From Paracoccaceae bacterium (GTDB lineage Bacteria > Pseudomonadota > Alphaproteobacteria > Rhodobacterales > Rhodobacteraceae), in contig JAOTXT010000039.1 in NCBI GenBank assembly GCA_029862205.1, forward strand, positions 1 through 39,704: a DNA stretch of 39,704 bases, given 5' to 3'. Position 1 is the first letter of the stretch; every line of letters begins with the position of its first letter. The notes under the pieces were generated by a model, which was given only the letters and a program-made list of their open reading frames with translations, was not told the DNA's origin and made no database searches. A program made the translations under genes and the position numbers. Below, one piece after another: positions 30,482-38,666 of this stretch.

Positions 30482-32319
30482 CGCCGGTCGTGATCTGCCT
30501 CTCAGCGTCTGGCCAGGCGACTGCCGGGCGCGTTTCGGACGCGCTGGGCGCGGCGGTGCATGGTCGCGCGGGCCGGGTCGGGGAGGCGGCGTCGTTCTTC
30601 GAGAATGCCGTCGATCACGTGCGGGCACTCTTTGCCGCCGGGACGCCAATCATCGGTGTCTGTGCGGCCGGCATACTGGTCCGCGCGGTAGCGCCAATGC
30701 TCGCCGACAAACGGGCCGAGCCGCCATTGATCGCCGTGGCCGAGGACGGCTCGGCGGTGGTGCCGATCCTCGGCGGTCACCGGGGTGCAAACCGCCTCGC
30801 GCGGCAAATCGGCGAGGCATTGGGGGTCGCGCCGGCGGTGACCACGGCGGGCGACCTGGCCTTGGGCGTGGCGTTTGACGCGCCGCCACCTGGGTGGCGG
30901 CTGGCCAATCCGCAAGATGCGAAGGGCGCGATGGCGGCGCTTTTGTCCGGAGCCGAGCTGGATATTGCGGGCGTTCTTCCTTGGGATTTGTCCGGGCTGC
31001 CCTCCCCCAACCCTGCCCCCGGGTGGGGCGCGGGCAGCACCGATGGCGGCGCGGTCCGGTTGACGGGGACCACGGCGCCTGTGGAGAGGGAGGGGAGACG
31101 CTTGGTCTACCATCCGCAGGTCTTTGGCCTGGGTGTCGGCTGTGCACGCAATTGCCCGCCGGAGGAAATGCGGGCGCTGGTGAATGACGCTCTGGCGGGC
31201 GCGGGCGTCGCCGAAGGTTCGATCGCGGCGATCTTCAGCATCGACGTGAAGGCCGACGAGCCGGCGGTGATCGATCTTGCTCGGCATTTGGAAGTGCCGC
31301 TTCGGCTCTTCGATGCGGCGGAACTGGAGGCCGAGGCACCGCGCTTGGCCAATCCCTCGAAGGTGGTCTTCGCCGAGGTCGGCTGCCATGGGGTCGCCGA
31401 AGGCGCGGCTCTGGCAGGTGCGGGTCCGGAGGCGGAGCTGGTGGTCGAGAAGCAAAAGACCGCGAACGCGACCGTGGCGCTGGCGCGGGCGCCGGAGCCG
31501 ATCACCGACCTTCAGGGCCGCTCGCGCGGTCGTGTCGCGCTGGTCGGCATCGGCCCCGGTCAGGCGGAATGGCGCACGCCCGAGGCCAGCCGCCTGATCG
31601 CCGAGGCGGACGAGTTGGTGGGCTATGGACTCTATATCGACCTGCTGGGGCCGCTGGCGGCGGGCAAGCCCCGGCGCGATTTCCCGCTGGGGGCCGAGGA
31701 GGACCGCTGCCGCTACGCCTTGGAACGCGCCGGAGAGGGCGCGGACGTGGCCGTCATCTGCTCGGGCGATGCGGGCATCTACGCCATGGGGGCGCTGGTC
31801 TTCGAGTTGCTGGACCGGGCGGCGGATCAGGGCGGGGCGTCGGACATGGCGCGCCGGGTGGAGGTGATCTCGGCGCCCGGGGTCTCGGCGTTGCAAGCGG
31901 CCGCCGCCCGGGCTGGCGCGCCTTTGGGGCATGACTTCTGCGCCGTCTCGCTGTCGGACCTGCTGACGCCGCGAGCGGACATCTTGCGGCGGATCAAGGC
32001 GGCGGCTGAGGGGGATTTCGTCATCGCCTTCTACAATCCGGTCTCGAGGCGACGCCGAACCCTGCTGACGGAAGCGCGGGACATGCTGCTGGCCCATCGC
32101 CCGGCCGATTGTCCGGTGCTGTTCGCCTCGAACCTCGGGCGGGCGGAGGAAACGGTCACCTATCGGCGTCTGGCGGACCTGGAGGTCGATGAGGTGGACA
32201 TGCTGACCGTGGTGCTGGTGGGATCCAGCCAGTCGCGGCTGGCGGACCTAGGCGAGGGACCGCGGATGTATACGCCGCGGGGCTACGCCAAGCGGATCGA
32301 CGAGAGGGACAGCGCATGA
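30469..32319 (+). CDS. cobJ: CbiG-CobJ fusion: cobalt-precorrin-5A hydrolase and precorrin-3B C17-methyltransferase
   Basis: A 616-residue fused enzyme. Residues about 1-135 form a CbiG N-terminal domain ([35 protein letters not shown]). A Pro/Gly-rich link with [11 protein letters not shown] follows. Residues about 220-340 are a CobE/CbiG C-terminal domain ([40 protein letters not shown]). Residues about 354-616 are the CobJ/CbiH methyltransferase ([46 protein letters not shown]). CbiG opens the delta-lactone and releases acetaldehyde in the cobalt-early route; CobJ contracts the ring. The GTG at 30469 has AAGGGG at a good distance; GTG 30478, which overlaps the cobI stop by four bases, is an alternative. 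The stop overlaps cobM by four bases. Confidence 0.9.
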   Translation: MADVTPVVICLSASGQATAGRVSDALGAAVHGRAGRVGEAASFFENAVDHVRALFAAGTPIIGVCAAGILVRAVAPMLADKRAEPPLIAVAEDGSAVVPILGGHRGANRLARQIGEALGVAPAVTTAGDLALGVAFDAPPPGWRLANPQDAKGAMAALLSGAELDIAGVLPWDLSGLPSPNPAPGWGAGSTDGGAVRLTGTTAPVEREGRRLVYHPQVFGLGVGCARNCPPEEMRALVNDALAGAGVAEGSIAAIFSIDVKADEPAVIDLARHLEVPLRLFDAAELEAEAPRLANPSKVVFAEVGCHGVAEGAALAGAGPEAELVVEKQKTANATVALARAPEPITDLQGRSRGRVALVGIGPGQAEWRTPEASRLIAEADELVGYGLYIDLLGPLAAGKPRRDFPLGAEEDRCRYALERAGEGADVAVICSGDAGIYAMGALVFELLDRAADQGGASDMARRVEVISAPGVSALQAAAARAGAPLGHDFCAVSLSDLLTPRADILRRIKAAAEGDFVIAFYNPVSRRRRTLLTEARDMLLAHRPADCPVLFASNLGRAEETVTYRRLADLEVDEVDMLTVVLVGSSQSRLADLGEGPRMYTPRGYAKRIDERDSA

Positions 32320-33080
32320 CCGTCCACTTCATCGGCGCGGGACCGGGCGATCCCGAATTGATCACCGTGAAGGGGCTGCGGCTGATCCAGTCGTGCCCGG
32401 TCTGTCTCTATGCCGGATCGCTGGTGCCTGAGACGGTCGTCGCGGCGGCGCCGGAGGGCGCTCGGGTGGTGGATACGGCGCCGATGACGCTGGACCAGAT
32501 CGTCGCCGAGATGGAGGCGGCGCGAGAGCGCGGCCAGGACGTCGCCCGGGTGCATTCCGGCGATCCCTCGCTCTACGGCGCGATTGCCGAGCAGATCCGG
32601 CGGCTGAAGGCGCTGGGCATTCCCTACGACGTGACCCCGGGCGTGCCCGCCTTCGCGGCCGCTGCCGCGGCGCTTGGCCAGGAGCTGACGATCCCCGAAG
32701 TCGCCCAGACGGTGATCCTGACCCGCACGGCGATGAAATCCTCGGCCATGCCGCCGGGAGAAGACCTGGACACGCTGGGGCGGACCGGGGCGACGCTCGC
32801 GGTCCACCTGTCGGTGAGAAACCTCTTGGAGGTCCAGCGCCGGCTGATCCCCCACTATGGCGCCGATTGTCCGGTCGTGGTTGCCTACCGGGTCGGCTGG
32901 CCGGACCAATTGTTTATTCATGCGACGTTGGAGACCCTGCGGGACCGGGTGCGCGCCGAGAAGATCACCCGCACCGCGCTGATCCTGGTCGGGCCGGCCT
33001 TGGCCGAGACCGATTTCCGGGACAGCGCCCTCTACGACGGAGCGCATCCGCATATTTTGCGGCCCAAGCGGAGTGCATAA
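32316..33080 (+). CDS. cobM: Precorrin-4 / cobalt-precorrin-4 C11-methyltransferase (CobM/CbiF)
   Basis: A 254-residue SAM-dependent tetrapyrrole methylase that adds the C11 methyl group. Signatures are [18 protein letters not shown] at the start, [18 protein letters not shown] near residue 85, [16 protein letters not shown] and [21 protein letters not shown] ribosome site and a four-base overlap with the upstream gene fix the ATG at 32316. It is the last gene of the corrin operon; beyond it lies the large inverted repeat at 33159-33223, then cobB in the opposite direction. Confidence 0.92.
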   Translation: MTVHFIGAGPGDPELITVKGLRLIQSCPVCLYAGSLVPETVVAAAPEGARVVDTAPMTLDQIVAEMEAARERGQDVARVHSGDPSLYGAIAEQIRRLKALGIPYDVTPGVPAFAAAAAALGQELTIPEVAQTVILTRTAMKSSAMPPGEDLDTLGRTGATLAVHLSVRNLLEVQRRLIPHYGADCPVVVAYRVGWPDQLFIHATLETLRDRVRAEKITRTALILVGPALAETDFRDSALYDGAHPHILRPKRSA

Positions 33081-33158
33081 AAAATCTATCAATAGCGCCT
33101 TTCAGGTTGCCGAGGCCGCTCAGCGGATATCCCGGCAACCGCGCCGCAAAGGAAAGAA

Positions 33159-33223
33159 GGATCGCGCCCGACCCGAGGCTGGGCGCAATCGCGCCCGCTT
33201 TGGGGGCGGGTCGGGCGCGATCC
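33159..33223. terminator. Large inverted repeat between convergent cobM and cobB
   Basis: A 16-bp arm GGATCGCGCCCGACCC (33159-33174) pairs perfectly with GGGTCGGGCGCGATCC (33208-33223). The 33-base loop holds a second hairpin, GGGCGC/GCGCCC (33181-33196). It lies 79 bases after the cobM stop and 76 bases before the cobB stop, so it can end both transcripts. It lacks a U tract, so rho-independent function is uncertain and a REP-like repeat is an alternative. Confidence 0.55.
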
Positions 33224-33298
33224 GGGGCTGGCGCCCCGGAAGGACGGTCAGGCAATCGATTACACGGAAGGCGAGCTTCGAGCCCTGCCCTGTTTCGA

Positions 33299-34591
33299 TC
33301 ACCCCACCTCGATCACATGGGCGAAGGAACCCATGACCTTGCCCGCGCGCAAGCCGATCTCGCCAAGGTCCGCGCCCTCGGCGTCGTGGGCCAGGAACAG
33401 CGGGTCGCCTTCGGCCCGGACGGTCGAGGCATAGTGGAATTCATGCCCGCGCAGCACCCCGTGCCAGGGCAACGCGCCGAGCATGGTCAGTGACCGGTAG
33501 CCGAGATGGCGCTTTGGCACGGCAAAGCTGGTCTCGAGGTCGAGCAGCCCCAGCATCCGGTGCCGGGTGCCGCCGGCGTCGGTCAGGCCCTCGCCCAGCA
33601 CCATGTAACCGCCGCATTCGCCATAGATCAGCGCGCCGCGCCGGGCAGCCCGGGCCATGCCGACGCGGAATTGCCCGGCCACCGCCAGCCGCCCGGCATG
33701 GAGTTCCGGGTAGCCTCCCGGCAGGAAGACCGCATCCGAATCGAGCCCCGGCGCCTCGTCCGCCAGCGGCGAGAAGAAAGATATCTCAGCGCCCATCGCC
33801 CGCCAGTCATCCAGCATATGCGCATAGGCGAAGCCAAAGGCGGTATCACGGGCAACCGCGATGTGCTGGCCCAGCGGCTCGATGTGCAAGGGCGGGGCGA
33901 CCGGCCCATGCAGATACGCAGCATCGGCCAGGATCGCGTCGAGATCGCAGCCCTCGGCGACCCAATCGGCCGCGCGCGCGATGAAGGCGTCCAGATCGGC
34001 CCGCTCGCCTGCCTGCACCAGGCCCAGATGGCGCGAAGGCAGGCCCAAATCGTCGCGGCGCGGCAGGGCGCCCAGCACCGGCAGCACGGTCTCGACCGCG
34101 CCCCGCACCAGGCGCTCGTGCCGGGGGCTGCCGATCCGGTTCAGGATCACTCCAGCGATATGGACATCCGCGCGGAATGCCGCGAGGCCAGCCACCAGCG
34201 CCGCCGCCCCCTGCCCCATGCGCGCGACATCCATCACCAGGATCACCGGCAGATCCAGCGCCGCCGCCAGGTCGGCGGTCGAGCCACGGCCGAGCGGGTG
34301 CTCCTCGAAGGGCGCGCCGTCGAAAAGGCCCATGGCACCCTCGACGATCAGGTGCGCGCCGTGGCGTCCGAGCGCACGGGCGCGGAGCCGGTCCGGCCCG
34401 GCCGCCCATGGGTCCAGCGTCACGCAAGGCGCGCCGGTGGCGGCCGCGTGGAAGGCCGGGTCGATGTAGTCGGGTCCGGATTTGGCCGAGACGACGGGGA
34501 GGCCACGCTTGCAGAGCGCGGCCAGAAGCCCAAGTGTCACCGTGGTCTTGCCGCTGCCCGAGGCCGGGGCCGAGATCACCAGCCCACGCAT
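33299..34591 (-). CDS. cobB: Cobyrinate a,c-diamide synthase (CobB/CbiA)
   Basis: A 430-residue amidotransferase. GLVISAPASGSGKTTVTLGL is the P-loop, SAKSGPDYIDPAFH and LIVEGAMGLFDGA are typical of the CbiA/CobB ATP domain, and GALIYGECGGYMVLGEGL carries the nucleophile Cys of the C-terminal glutaminase-like domain, with GHEFHYASTV near the end. It amidates side chains a and c of cobyrinic (or hydrogenobyrinic) acid. Given cbiX and cbiD here, the cobalt-containing substrate is likelier. It starts three bases after the cobA stop, so cobA-cobB are one minus-strand operon. Confidence 0.9.
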   Translation of the reverse strand: MRGLVISAPASGSGKTTVTLGLLAALCKRGLPVVSAKSGPDYIDPAFHAAATGAPCVTLDPWAAGPDRLRARALGRHGAHLIVEGAMGLFDGAPFEEHPLGRGSTADLAAALDLPVILVMDVARMGQGAAALVAGLAAFRADVHIAGVILNRIGSPRHERLVRGAVETVLPVLGALPRRDDLGLPSRHLGLVQAGERADLDAFIARAADWVAEGCDLDAILADAAYLHGPVAPPLHIEPLGQHIAVARDTAFGFAYAHMLDDWRAMGAEISFFSPLADEAPGLDSDAVFLPGGYPELHAGRLAVAGQFRVGMARAARRGALIYGECGGYMVLGEGLTDAGGTRHRMLGLLDLETSFAVPKRHLGYRSLTMLGALPWHGVLRGHEFHYASTVRAEGDPLFLAHDAEGADLGEIGLRAGKVMGSFAHVIEVG

Positions 34592-34594
34592 GGG

Positions 34595-35452
34595 TCAGCC
34601 AGCGTCGCGGGAATCGGTTCCCAGCGGATCCATATCGCGCGTCGGTGCGCCCGCCATCTGGCCGATCCAATCGAGCGCCCGGCGCATCAGCGCGACGCGC
34701 CCGATACAGACGATCGCCGGCGGCTCGAGCCCGCTGGCGGCAAAGTCTTCCGCCGCCCGGCCAAGCGTCGTCTCGACCACTTGCTGGCGCGGTAGCGTGG
34801 CGTCCACGATGATCGCGACCGGTTCTTCGGCGTCCCGGCCCGCCTGCATCAGACTGGCCGAGATCGACGGCAGGGTCTTGATCGCCATGTAGCCAATCAG
34901 CACCGGCGAGGAGCGGGCCAGGGCCTGCCAATCCAGTGCGCCAGGCGCCTGGCCGGTTTGGTCATGACCGGTGAAGAAGGTGACGGCCTGGTTCACGTCG
35001 CGATGGGTGGCTGGGATGCCCGCATAGGCCAGGCCAGCAACGCCTGCGGTGATGCCGGGCACGATCCGGATCGGCAGACCAGCCTGGACCAGCGCCTGCG
35101 CCTCCTCGCCGCCGCGTCCGAAGATGAAGGGGTCACCGCCCTTGAGCCGCAACACCCGTTTTCCCGCCTGGGCGAGCTCGATCAGCCTCAGCGAAATATC
35201 GCGCTGTTTCGGGCTGGGCTTGCCGCCGCGCTTGCCCGCGAACTCGATCTCGGCGCCGTCGCGCCGCCAATCCAGGATCCGCTCGTCGACCAGGGCGTCA
35301 TAGACGATGACGTCAGCCTGGCCGAGCGCGTTCAGGGCATGGAGCGTCATCAGACCCGGATCGCCCGGCCCCGCGCCTACGAGCCAAACCCAGCCGGGCA
35401 ATAGCTCGGGCCAATCGCCTTCGGTGGCGGGCAGATGCGGGGCATCGGTCAT
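34595..35452 (-). CDS. cobA: Uroporphyrinogen-III C-methyltransferase (CobA/SUMT)
   Basis: A 285-residue SAM-dependent methylase that methylates C2 and C7 of uroporphyrinogen III to give precorrin-2, the branch point for cobalamin and siroheme. Signatures are VWLVGAGPGDPGLMTLHALN, VIVYDALVD, RLKGGDPFIFGRGGEE, the conserved GITAGVAGLAYAGIP and THRDVNQAVTFFTGHD. The N-terminus before this is about 25 residues long (MTDAPHLPATEGDWPELLPG), close to the aerobic CobA type; no siroheme-synthase domains are fused. The ATG at 35452 lacks a clear ribosome site. The 240 bases upstream hold an 8-bp inverted repeat (35509-35529) and no riboswitch signature. Confidence 0.9.
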   Translation of the reverse strand: MTDAPHLPATEGDWPELLPGWVWLVGAGPGDPGLMTLHALNALGQADVIVYDALVDERILDWRRDGAEIEFAGKRGGKPSPKQRDISLRLIELAQAGKRVLRLKGGDPFIFGRGGEEAQALVQAGLPIRIVPGITAGVAGLAYAGIPATHRDVNQAVTFFTGHDQTGQAPGALDWQALARSSPVLIGYMAIKTLPSISASLMQAGRDAEEPVAIIVDATLPRQQVVETTLGRAAEDFAASGLEPPAIVCIGRVALMRRALDWIGQMAGAPTRDMDPLGTDSRDAG

Positions 35453-35508
35453 GCAGGTGATATAGCGGGCATTTCCCGCCCGGCGAAAGCGGGAAAGCGA
35501 CGCCCGGG

Positions 35509-35529
35509 GCGCAATTCCGGCAATTGCGC
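35509..35529. promoter_or_regulatory. Inverted repeat upstream of cobA
   Basis: GCGCAATT and AATTGCGC are perfect 8-bp arms around a 5-base loop CCGGC. It lies 57 bases upstream of the cobA start codon in the gap shared with the divergent GST gene. It could be an operator for either direction, or a chance palindrome. Confidence 0.3.
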
Positions 35530-35693
35530 CGCGACCAGGTCGCCGAATCTGGTGCTGACCTCGCCGATGCCCGATGAGATCGCCAAGTGCATCGTCATAC
35601 GGGTCGACTGGGTGAAGTGACTGGTGGGTGAAGTGACTGGATCGCGGGCTATGGCGTGATAGTCTCGACCGGAAATCGTCGAGGACGGCGCCC

Positions 35694-36323
35694 ATGCTCA
35701 CACTCTACTACGCCCCGGATACCTGCGCGCTGGCGCCCCACATCGTTCTGGAGGAGATCGGGGCGGACTACGCGGCCAGGCGCATCGACTTCAGCACCCG
35801 CGAACAGACGGGGGCGGATTACCGGAATATCAATCCCAAGGCCCGGGTGCCGTCGCTCGTGACCGACCAGGGCATCCTGACCGAAGTGCCCGCGCTGCTG
35901 GTCTATCTGGCGCAAACCTATCCGGAGGCCAGGCTTGCCCCTGATGATCCGTTCGCGCTCGCCCGGGTGCAGGAGTTCAACGCCTATCTCTGCGCCACCG
36001 TCCATGTGGCCCACGCGCACCGGATGCGCGGCCACCGCTGGGCGGACGACGAGGCGGCCCACGAAGCGATGAAGAAGAAGGTGCCGCAATCGGTGACCGA
36101 CGCTTTCACCCTGATCGAGGACGGGATGCTGCGGGGCCCCTGGGTGATGGGCGAGGCCTATACGGTTTGCGATCCCTACCTCTTCACCCTGGCGCAATGG
36201 TTGGAGGCCGATAGCGCCGACCTTGCGCGACTGCCCCGGGTGCTTGCCCACCGCGAGCGCGTGGCGGCACGCCCTGCCACCCAGCGCGCGATCGCGCAGG
36301 AACTGGAAGGGCTGCCCGCGTGA
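35694..36323 (+). CDS. Glutathione S-transferase family protein within the cobalamin cluster
   Basis: A 209-residue protein with the beta-class bacterial GST pattern. MLTLYYAPDTCALAPHIVLEE at the start places a Cys at position 11, the residue equivalent to the beta-class Cys10 that forms a mixed disulfide with glutathione. INPKARVPSLVTDQGILTE holds the cis-Pro, and VPALLVYLAQTYP gives the following helix. The C-terminal helical domain covers about 90-209. Beta GSTs bind hydrophobic ligands and reduce disulfides. The gene stands between cobA (divergent) and cbiD (24 bases on); a role in B12 synthesis is not known, but it may protect the pathway or be a hitchhiker. GAGG precedes the start. Confidence 0.85.
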   Translation: MLTLYYAPDTCALAPHIVLEEIGADYAARRIDFSTREQTGADYRNINPKARVPSLVTDQGILTEVPALLVYLAQTYPEARLAPDDPFALARVQEFNAYLCATVHVAHAHRMRGHRWADDEAAHEAMKKKVPQSVTDAFTLIEDGMLRGPWVMGEAYTVCDPYLFTLAQWLEADSADLARLPRVLAHRERVAARPATQRAIAQELEGLPA

Positions 36324-36347
36324 GTGTCCATCCGTGACGGGCCGCCC

Positions 36348-37421
36348 ATGACCGGCGACCCATCGAACCTGCGCACCGGCTGGACCACCGGGGCCTGCGC
36401 CACCGCGGCGGCGAAGGCGGCGGTTCAGGCATTGTTGGCTGGCAGCTTCCCCGGCCGAGTGACAATCACCTTGCCCAAGGGCGAGACGCCGTCCTTCGCG
36501 ATCGCCGAAACCGCCGCCGGCGAAGGTTGGGCCGAGGCGGCGGTGGTCAAGGATGCGGGCGACGATCCGGATGTGACCCATCTGGCTACGATCCGCGCCC
36601 GGGTGGCGACAGCGCCGGCTGGTCAGGGGGTGAGCTTTCACGCGGGGCCAGGCGTCGGGACCGTGACCAAGCCTGGCCTGCCGATCCCGCCGGGCGACCC
36701 GGCGATCAATCCGGTACCTCGGGAAATGCTGAAAGGAGTTCTGAAAGAAGCTGCTGAGAGCGCTGGAATTCAAGCGGATTTCGATGTGACGATTTCGGTC
36801 GATAACGGCGCGGAATTGGCCAAGAAGACCTGGAACCCCAGGCTGGGCATTGAAGGCGGGCTGTCGATCCTGGGCACGACCGGGATCGTGCGGCCGTTTT
36901 CGTGCTCGGCCTGGATCGCATCGATCCATCGCGGGATCGACGTGGCGCGGGCGAGCGGGCTGAGCCATGTGGTGGGGGCCACGGGATCGACCTCCGAGGC
37001 CACGGTACGCAACCTCTACGACCTGCCCGAGATCGCCTTTCTGGACATGGGGGATTTCGCTGGCGGGATGCTGAAATACCTGCGCCGCCACCCGGTCGAA
37101 CGGCTGACCATCGCCGGCGGTATCGGCAAGCTGACCAAGATGGCGCAAGGGGCGATGGACTTGCACTCCGGGCGCAGCCAGGTTGATTTCGCGAAGCTGG
37201 CCGAGATGGCGGAGCGGGTCGGCGCGGACCCGGCACCGGTCGCCGCGGCCAACACGGCGCTCGAGGCGTTGGAGGCGGCGGGTCCGGCGCTGGCGCAAGC
37301 GGTGGCCGATGGCGCGGCCAGCGCGGCCGAGGAGGCGCTGCGCGAAACACCGATCGCGATCGAGGTCATCGTCACCGACCGGTCGGGCACCATCCACGGG
37401 CGGCGGGAATTTCCAGCATGA
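36348..37421 (+). CDS. cbiD: Cobalt-precorrin-5B C1-methyltransferase (CbiD)
   Basis: A 357-residue enzyme that methylates C1 of the corrin ring in the cobalt-early pathway; the oxygen-dependent pathway uses the unrelated CobF. The N-terminal signature RTGWTTGACATAAAKAAVQAL is diagnostic, followed by VTITLPKGE, GPGVGTVTKPGLPIPPGDPAINPVPR, SILGTTGIVRPFS and FAGGMLKYLRRH. The preferred start is ATG 36348; a GTG at 36324, right after the GST stop, would add eight residues (MSIRDGPP). The stop overlaps the next start by four bases (ATGA). It is the clearest marker of an anaerobic-type ring route in this window. Confidence 0.9.
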   Translation: MTGDPSNLRTGWTTGACATAAAKAAVQALLAGSFPGRVTITLPKGETPSFAIAETAAGEGWAEAAVVKDAGDDPDVTHLATIRARVATAPAGQGVSFHAGPGVGTVTKPGLPIPPGDPAINPVPREMLKGVLKEAAESAGIQADFDVTISVDNGAELAKKTWNPRLGIEGGLSILGTTGIVRPFSCSAWIASIHRGIDVARASGLSHVVGATGSTSEATVRNLYDLPEIAFLDMGDFAGGMLKYLRRHPVERLTIAGGIGKLTKMAQGAMDLHSGRSQVDFAKLAEMAERVGADPAPVAAANTALEALEAAGPALAQAVADGAASAAEEALRETPIAIEVIVTDRSGTIHGRREFPA

Positions 37422-38149
37422 CCGCGCGGATTCTGCTGTTGGCAGGAACGACGGAAGCGCGCGCGCTGGCGAAGACGCTGGACGGGATGCCCGGGATCGG
37501 GGTGATCGCCTCGCTGGCCGGGGTCACCCGCGAGCCGGCGCCGATCGCCGGGCAGCTCCGCGTTGGCGGGTTTGGCGGGGCAGCAGGACTCGAGGCATTT
37601 CTGCACGCCGAGGGAATCGCCGCACTGATCGACGCAACCCATCCCTTCGCGACGCAGATGACCCGCAACGCCGCCGAGGCATGCGCCGCGGCGAAGATCG
37701 CCCGACTGCGCCTAATCCGCCCACCTTGGGACGGCGACTGGCAGGAGGTCGGCAGTATCCACGCCGCGGCCCGCGCCTTGCCCACCGGCGCGCGCGCCTT
37801 CATTACCACCGGGCGCAAGGAGTTGGGGCCCTTCGCCAGCCGCACAGACATCACCGGCGTCGTGCGTTTCATCGAGCCCGTCGCCGACCTGCCGCCACAC
37901 CTGACCCAAGTGACGGCGCGCCCGCCTTTTCCGATTGAATCCGAATTGGCCCTGATGCGCGAGCAGGCGATCAGCCATCTGGTCTCGAAGAATGCCGGTG
38001 GCGCGGCACGGGCAAAGCTGGACGCGGCGGGAGAACTCGGGATCCCGATGATCATGGTCGCCCGTCCGTCCCAGCCGCCCGGGCCGACCGCGCATAGCGT
38101 CGAGGAGGCGGTCGGCTGGGTCCATGCAATGGTCGCAACCGGGCCATGA
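37418..38149 (+). CDS. cobK: (Cobalt-)precorrin-6A reductase (CobK/CbiJ)
   Basis: A 243-residue NADPH-dependent reductase of the 18,19 double bond of (cobalt-)precorrin-6A. Family motifs are ILLLAGTTEARALAKTL at the start, RVGGFGG, LIDATHPFATQMTRNAAEAC, then PWDGDWQEV, ARAFITTGRKELGPF, and SHLVSKNAGG near the end. Length is normal. The ATG overlaps the cbiD stop by four bases, so the pair is co-translated. With cbiD, cobL and cobH elsewhere in the cluster, every ring-modification step from sirohydrochlorin onward is covered by a gene here. Confidence 0.88.
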   Translation: MTARILLLAGTTEARALAKTLDGMPGIGVIASLAGVTREPAPIAGQLRVGGFGGAAGLEAFLHAEGIAALIDATHPFATQMTRNAAEACAAAKIARLRLIRPPWDGDWQEVGSIHAAARALPTGARAFITTGRKELGPFASRTDITGVVRFIEPVADLPPHLTQVTARPPFPIESELALMREQAISHLVSKNAGGAARAKLDAAGELGIPMIMVARPSQPPGPTAHSVEEAVGWVHAMVATGP

Positions 38150-38183
38150 GCGGCGAAACCCGCCCCCGCCGGCGTCCTTTCGC

Positions 38184-38189
38184 TTGACA
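38184..38189 (+). promoter_or_regulatory. Possible -35 element upstream of the riboswitch
   Basis: TTGACA lies 28 bases before the predicted start of the cobalamin riboswitch. A CATACT at 38214-38219 could be the -10, but the spacing of 24 bases is too wide, and better-spaced candidates have poor sequence. I report only the -35 candidate. Confidence 0.35.
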
Positions 38190-38216
38190 GGCCCCGCGCT
38201 TTGCCGGAACTCTCAT

Positions 38217-38430
38217 ACTTGCATGGTTCCGCGATGTCCGCCCAAGCGGACAGCGGATTAAGAGGGAACGCGGAAAGGGCCGACCCACCTCGGGGGCCCG
38301 GTGCCGCAGCCGCCCCCGCGACTGTATGCGGTGAGGCTCCCCATCAGGCCACTGGCGAAATTGCCGGGAAGGCCGGGGAGACGGGGCCGAAAGGCCGGAG
38401 CCGCGAGCCAGGAGACCTGCCCTGCATGTT
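38217..38430 (+). ncRNA. Cobalamin riboswitch
   Basis: The conserved parts appear in the proper order: GGTTCC near 38225, TTAAGAGGGAACGCGG (around 38258), GCCCCCGCGACTGT around 38312, GGCCACTGG (38347-38355), GCCGGGAAGGC (around 38363), and the B12 box AGCCAGGAGACCTGCC (38406-38421). It sits upstream of cbtB-cbtA-bluB, as expected for cobalt-uptake genes: adenosylcobalamin should shut expression when B12 is plentiful. The ends are approximate. The hairpin at 38441-38458, next to the cbtB ribosome site, is the likely expression platform. Confidence 0.92.
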
Positions 38431-38440
38431 TGAAACCAAC

Positions 38441-38458
38441 CCCGTCGGGTGTGACGGG
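38441..38458 (+). promoter_or_regulatory. Hairpin in the riboswitch expression platform
   Basis: CCCGTC (38441-38446) pairs with GACGGG (38453-38458) around a 6-base loop, directly followed by AAAGGAGAAG, the cbtB ribosome site. CCCCGTC (38440-38446) can instead pair with GACGGGG (38380-38386) inside the aptamer. The two pairings exclude each other, which fits a switch that acts near the ribosome site. Confidence 0.5.
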
Positions 38459-38474
38459 AAAGGAGAAGAAAGAC

Positions 38475-38651
38475 ATGACCAGCAAGTCCCTGACGCATAG
38501 CGGTGCGCGCGCCGATAGCGGCCTCGCCGCGATCCTGTTTGCCGCGATCCTGGGCACCGGGCTGATTTTCGCCGCAGGCTTCGCCAATTCCGCGGCGATG
38601 CACGACGCGGCGCACGATACCCGGCATTCGGTCGGCTTTCCCTGCCACTAA
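38475..38651 (+). CDS. cbtB: Cobalt transporter subunit CbtB
   Basis: A 58-residue protein with one transmembrane helix (LAAILFAAILGTGLIFAAGF) and a C-terminal HDAAHDTRHSVGFPCH segment whose three His and final CH are typical of CbtB. It pairs with CbtA, and the two are B12-riboswitch-controlled in many proteobacteria and predicted to import cobalt. AAAGGAGAAG lies at the right distance before the ATG at 38475. The frame continues upstream into the riboswitch without meaning, so this start is secure. cbtA begins 15 bases after the stop. Confidence 0.88.
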   Translation: MTSKSLTHSGARADSGLAAILFAAILGTGLIFAAGFANSAAMHDAAHDTRHSVGFPCH

Positions 38652-38666
38652 GCCGCTGGCCCTGAC

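Noticed and set aside
30469-32319. CobG (precorrin-3B synthase) activity in the fused protein
   Set aside because: No siroheme/iron-sulfur nitrite-reductase-like motifs; the motifs match CbiG and CobJ.
35453-35693. Cobalamin riboswitch before cobA
   Set aside because: Hairpins are present but none of the conserved aptamer motifs.
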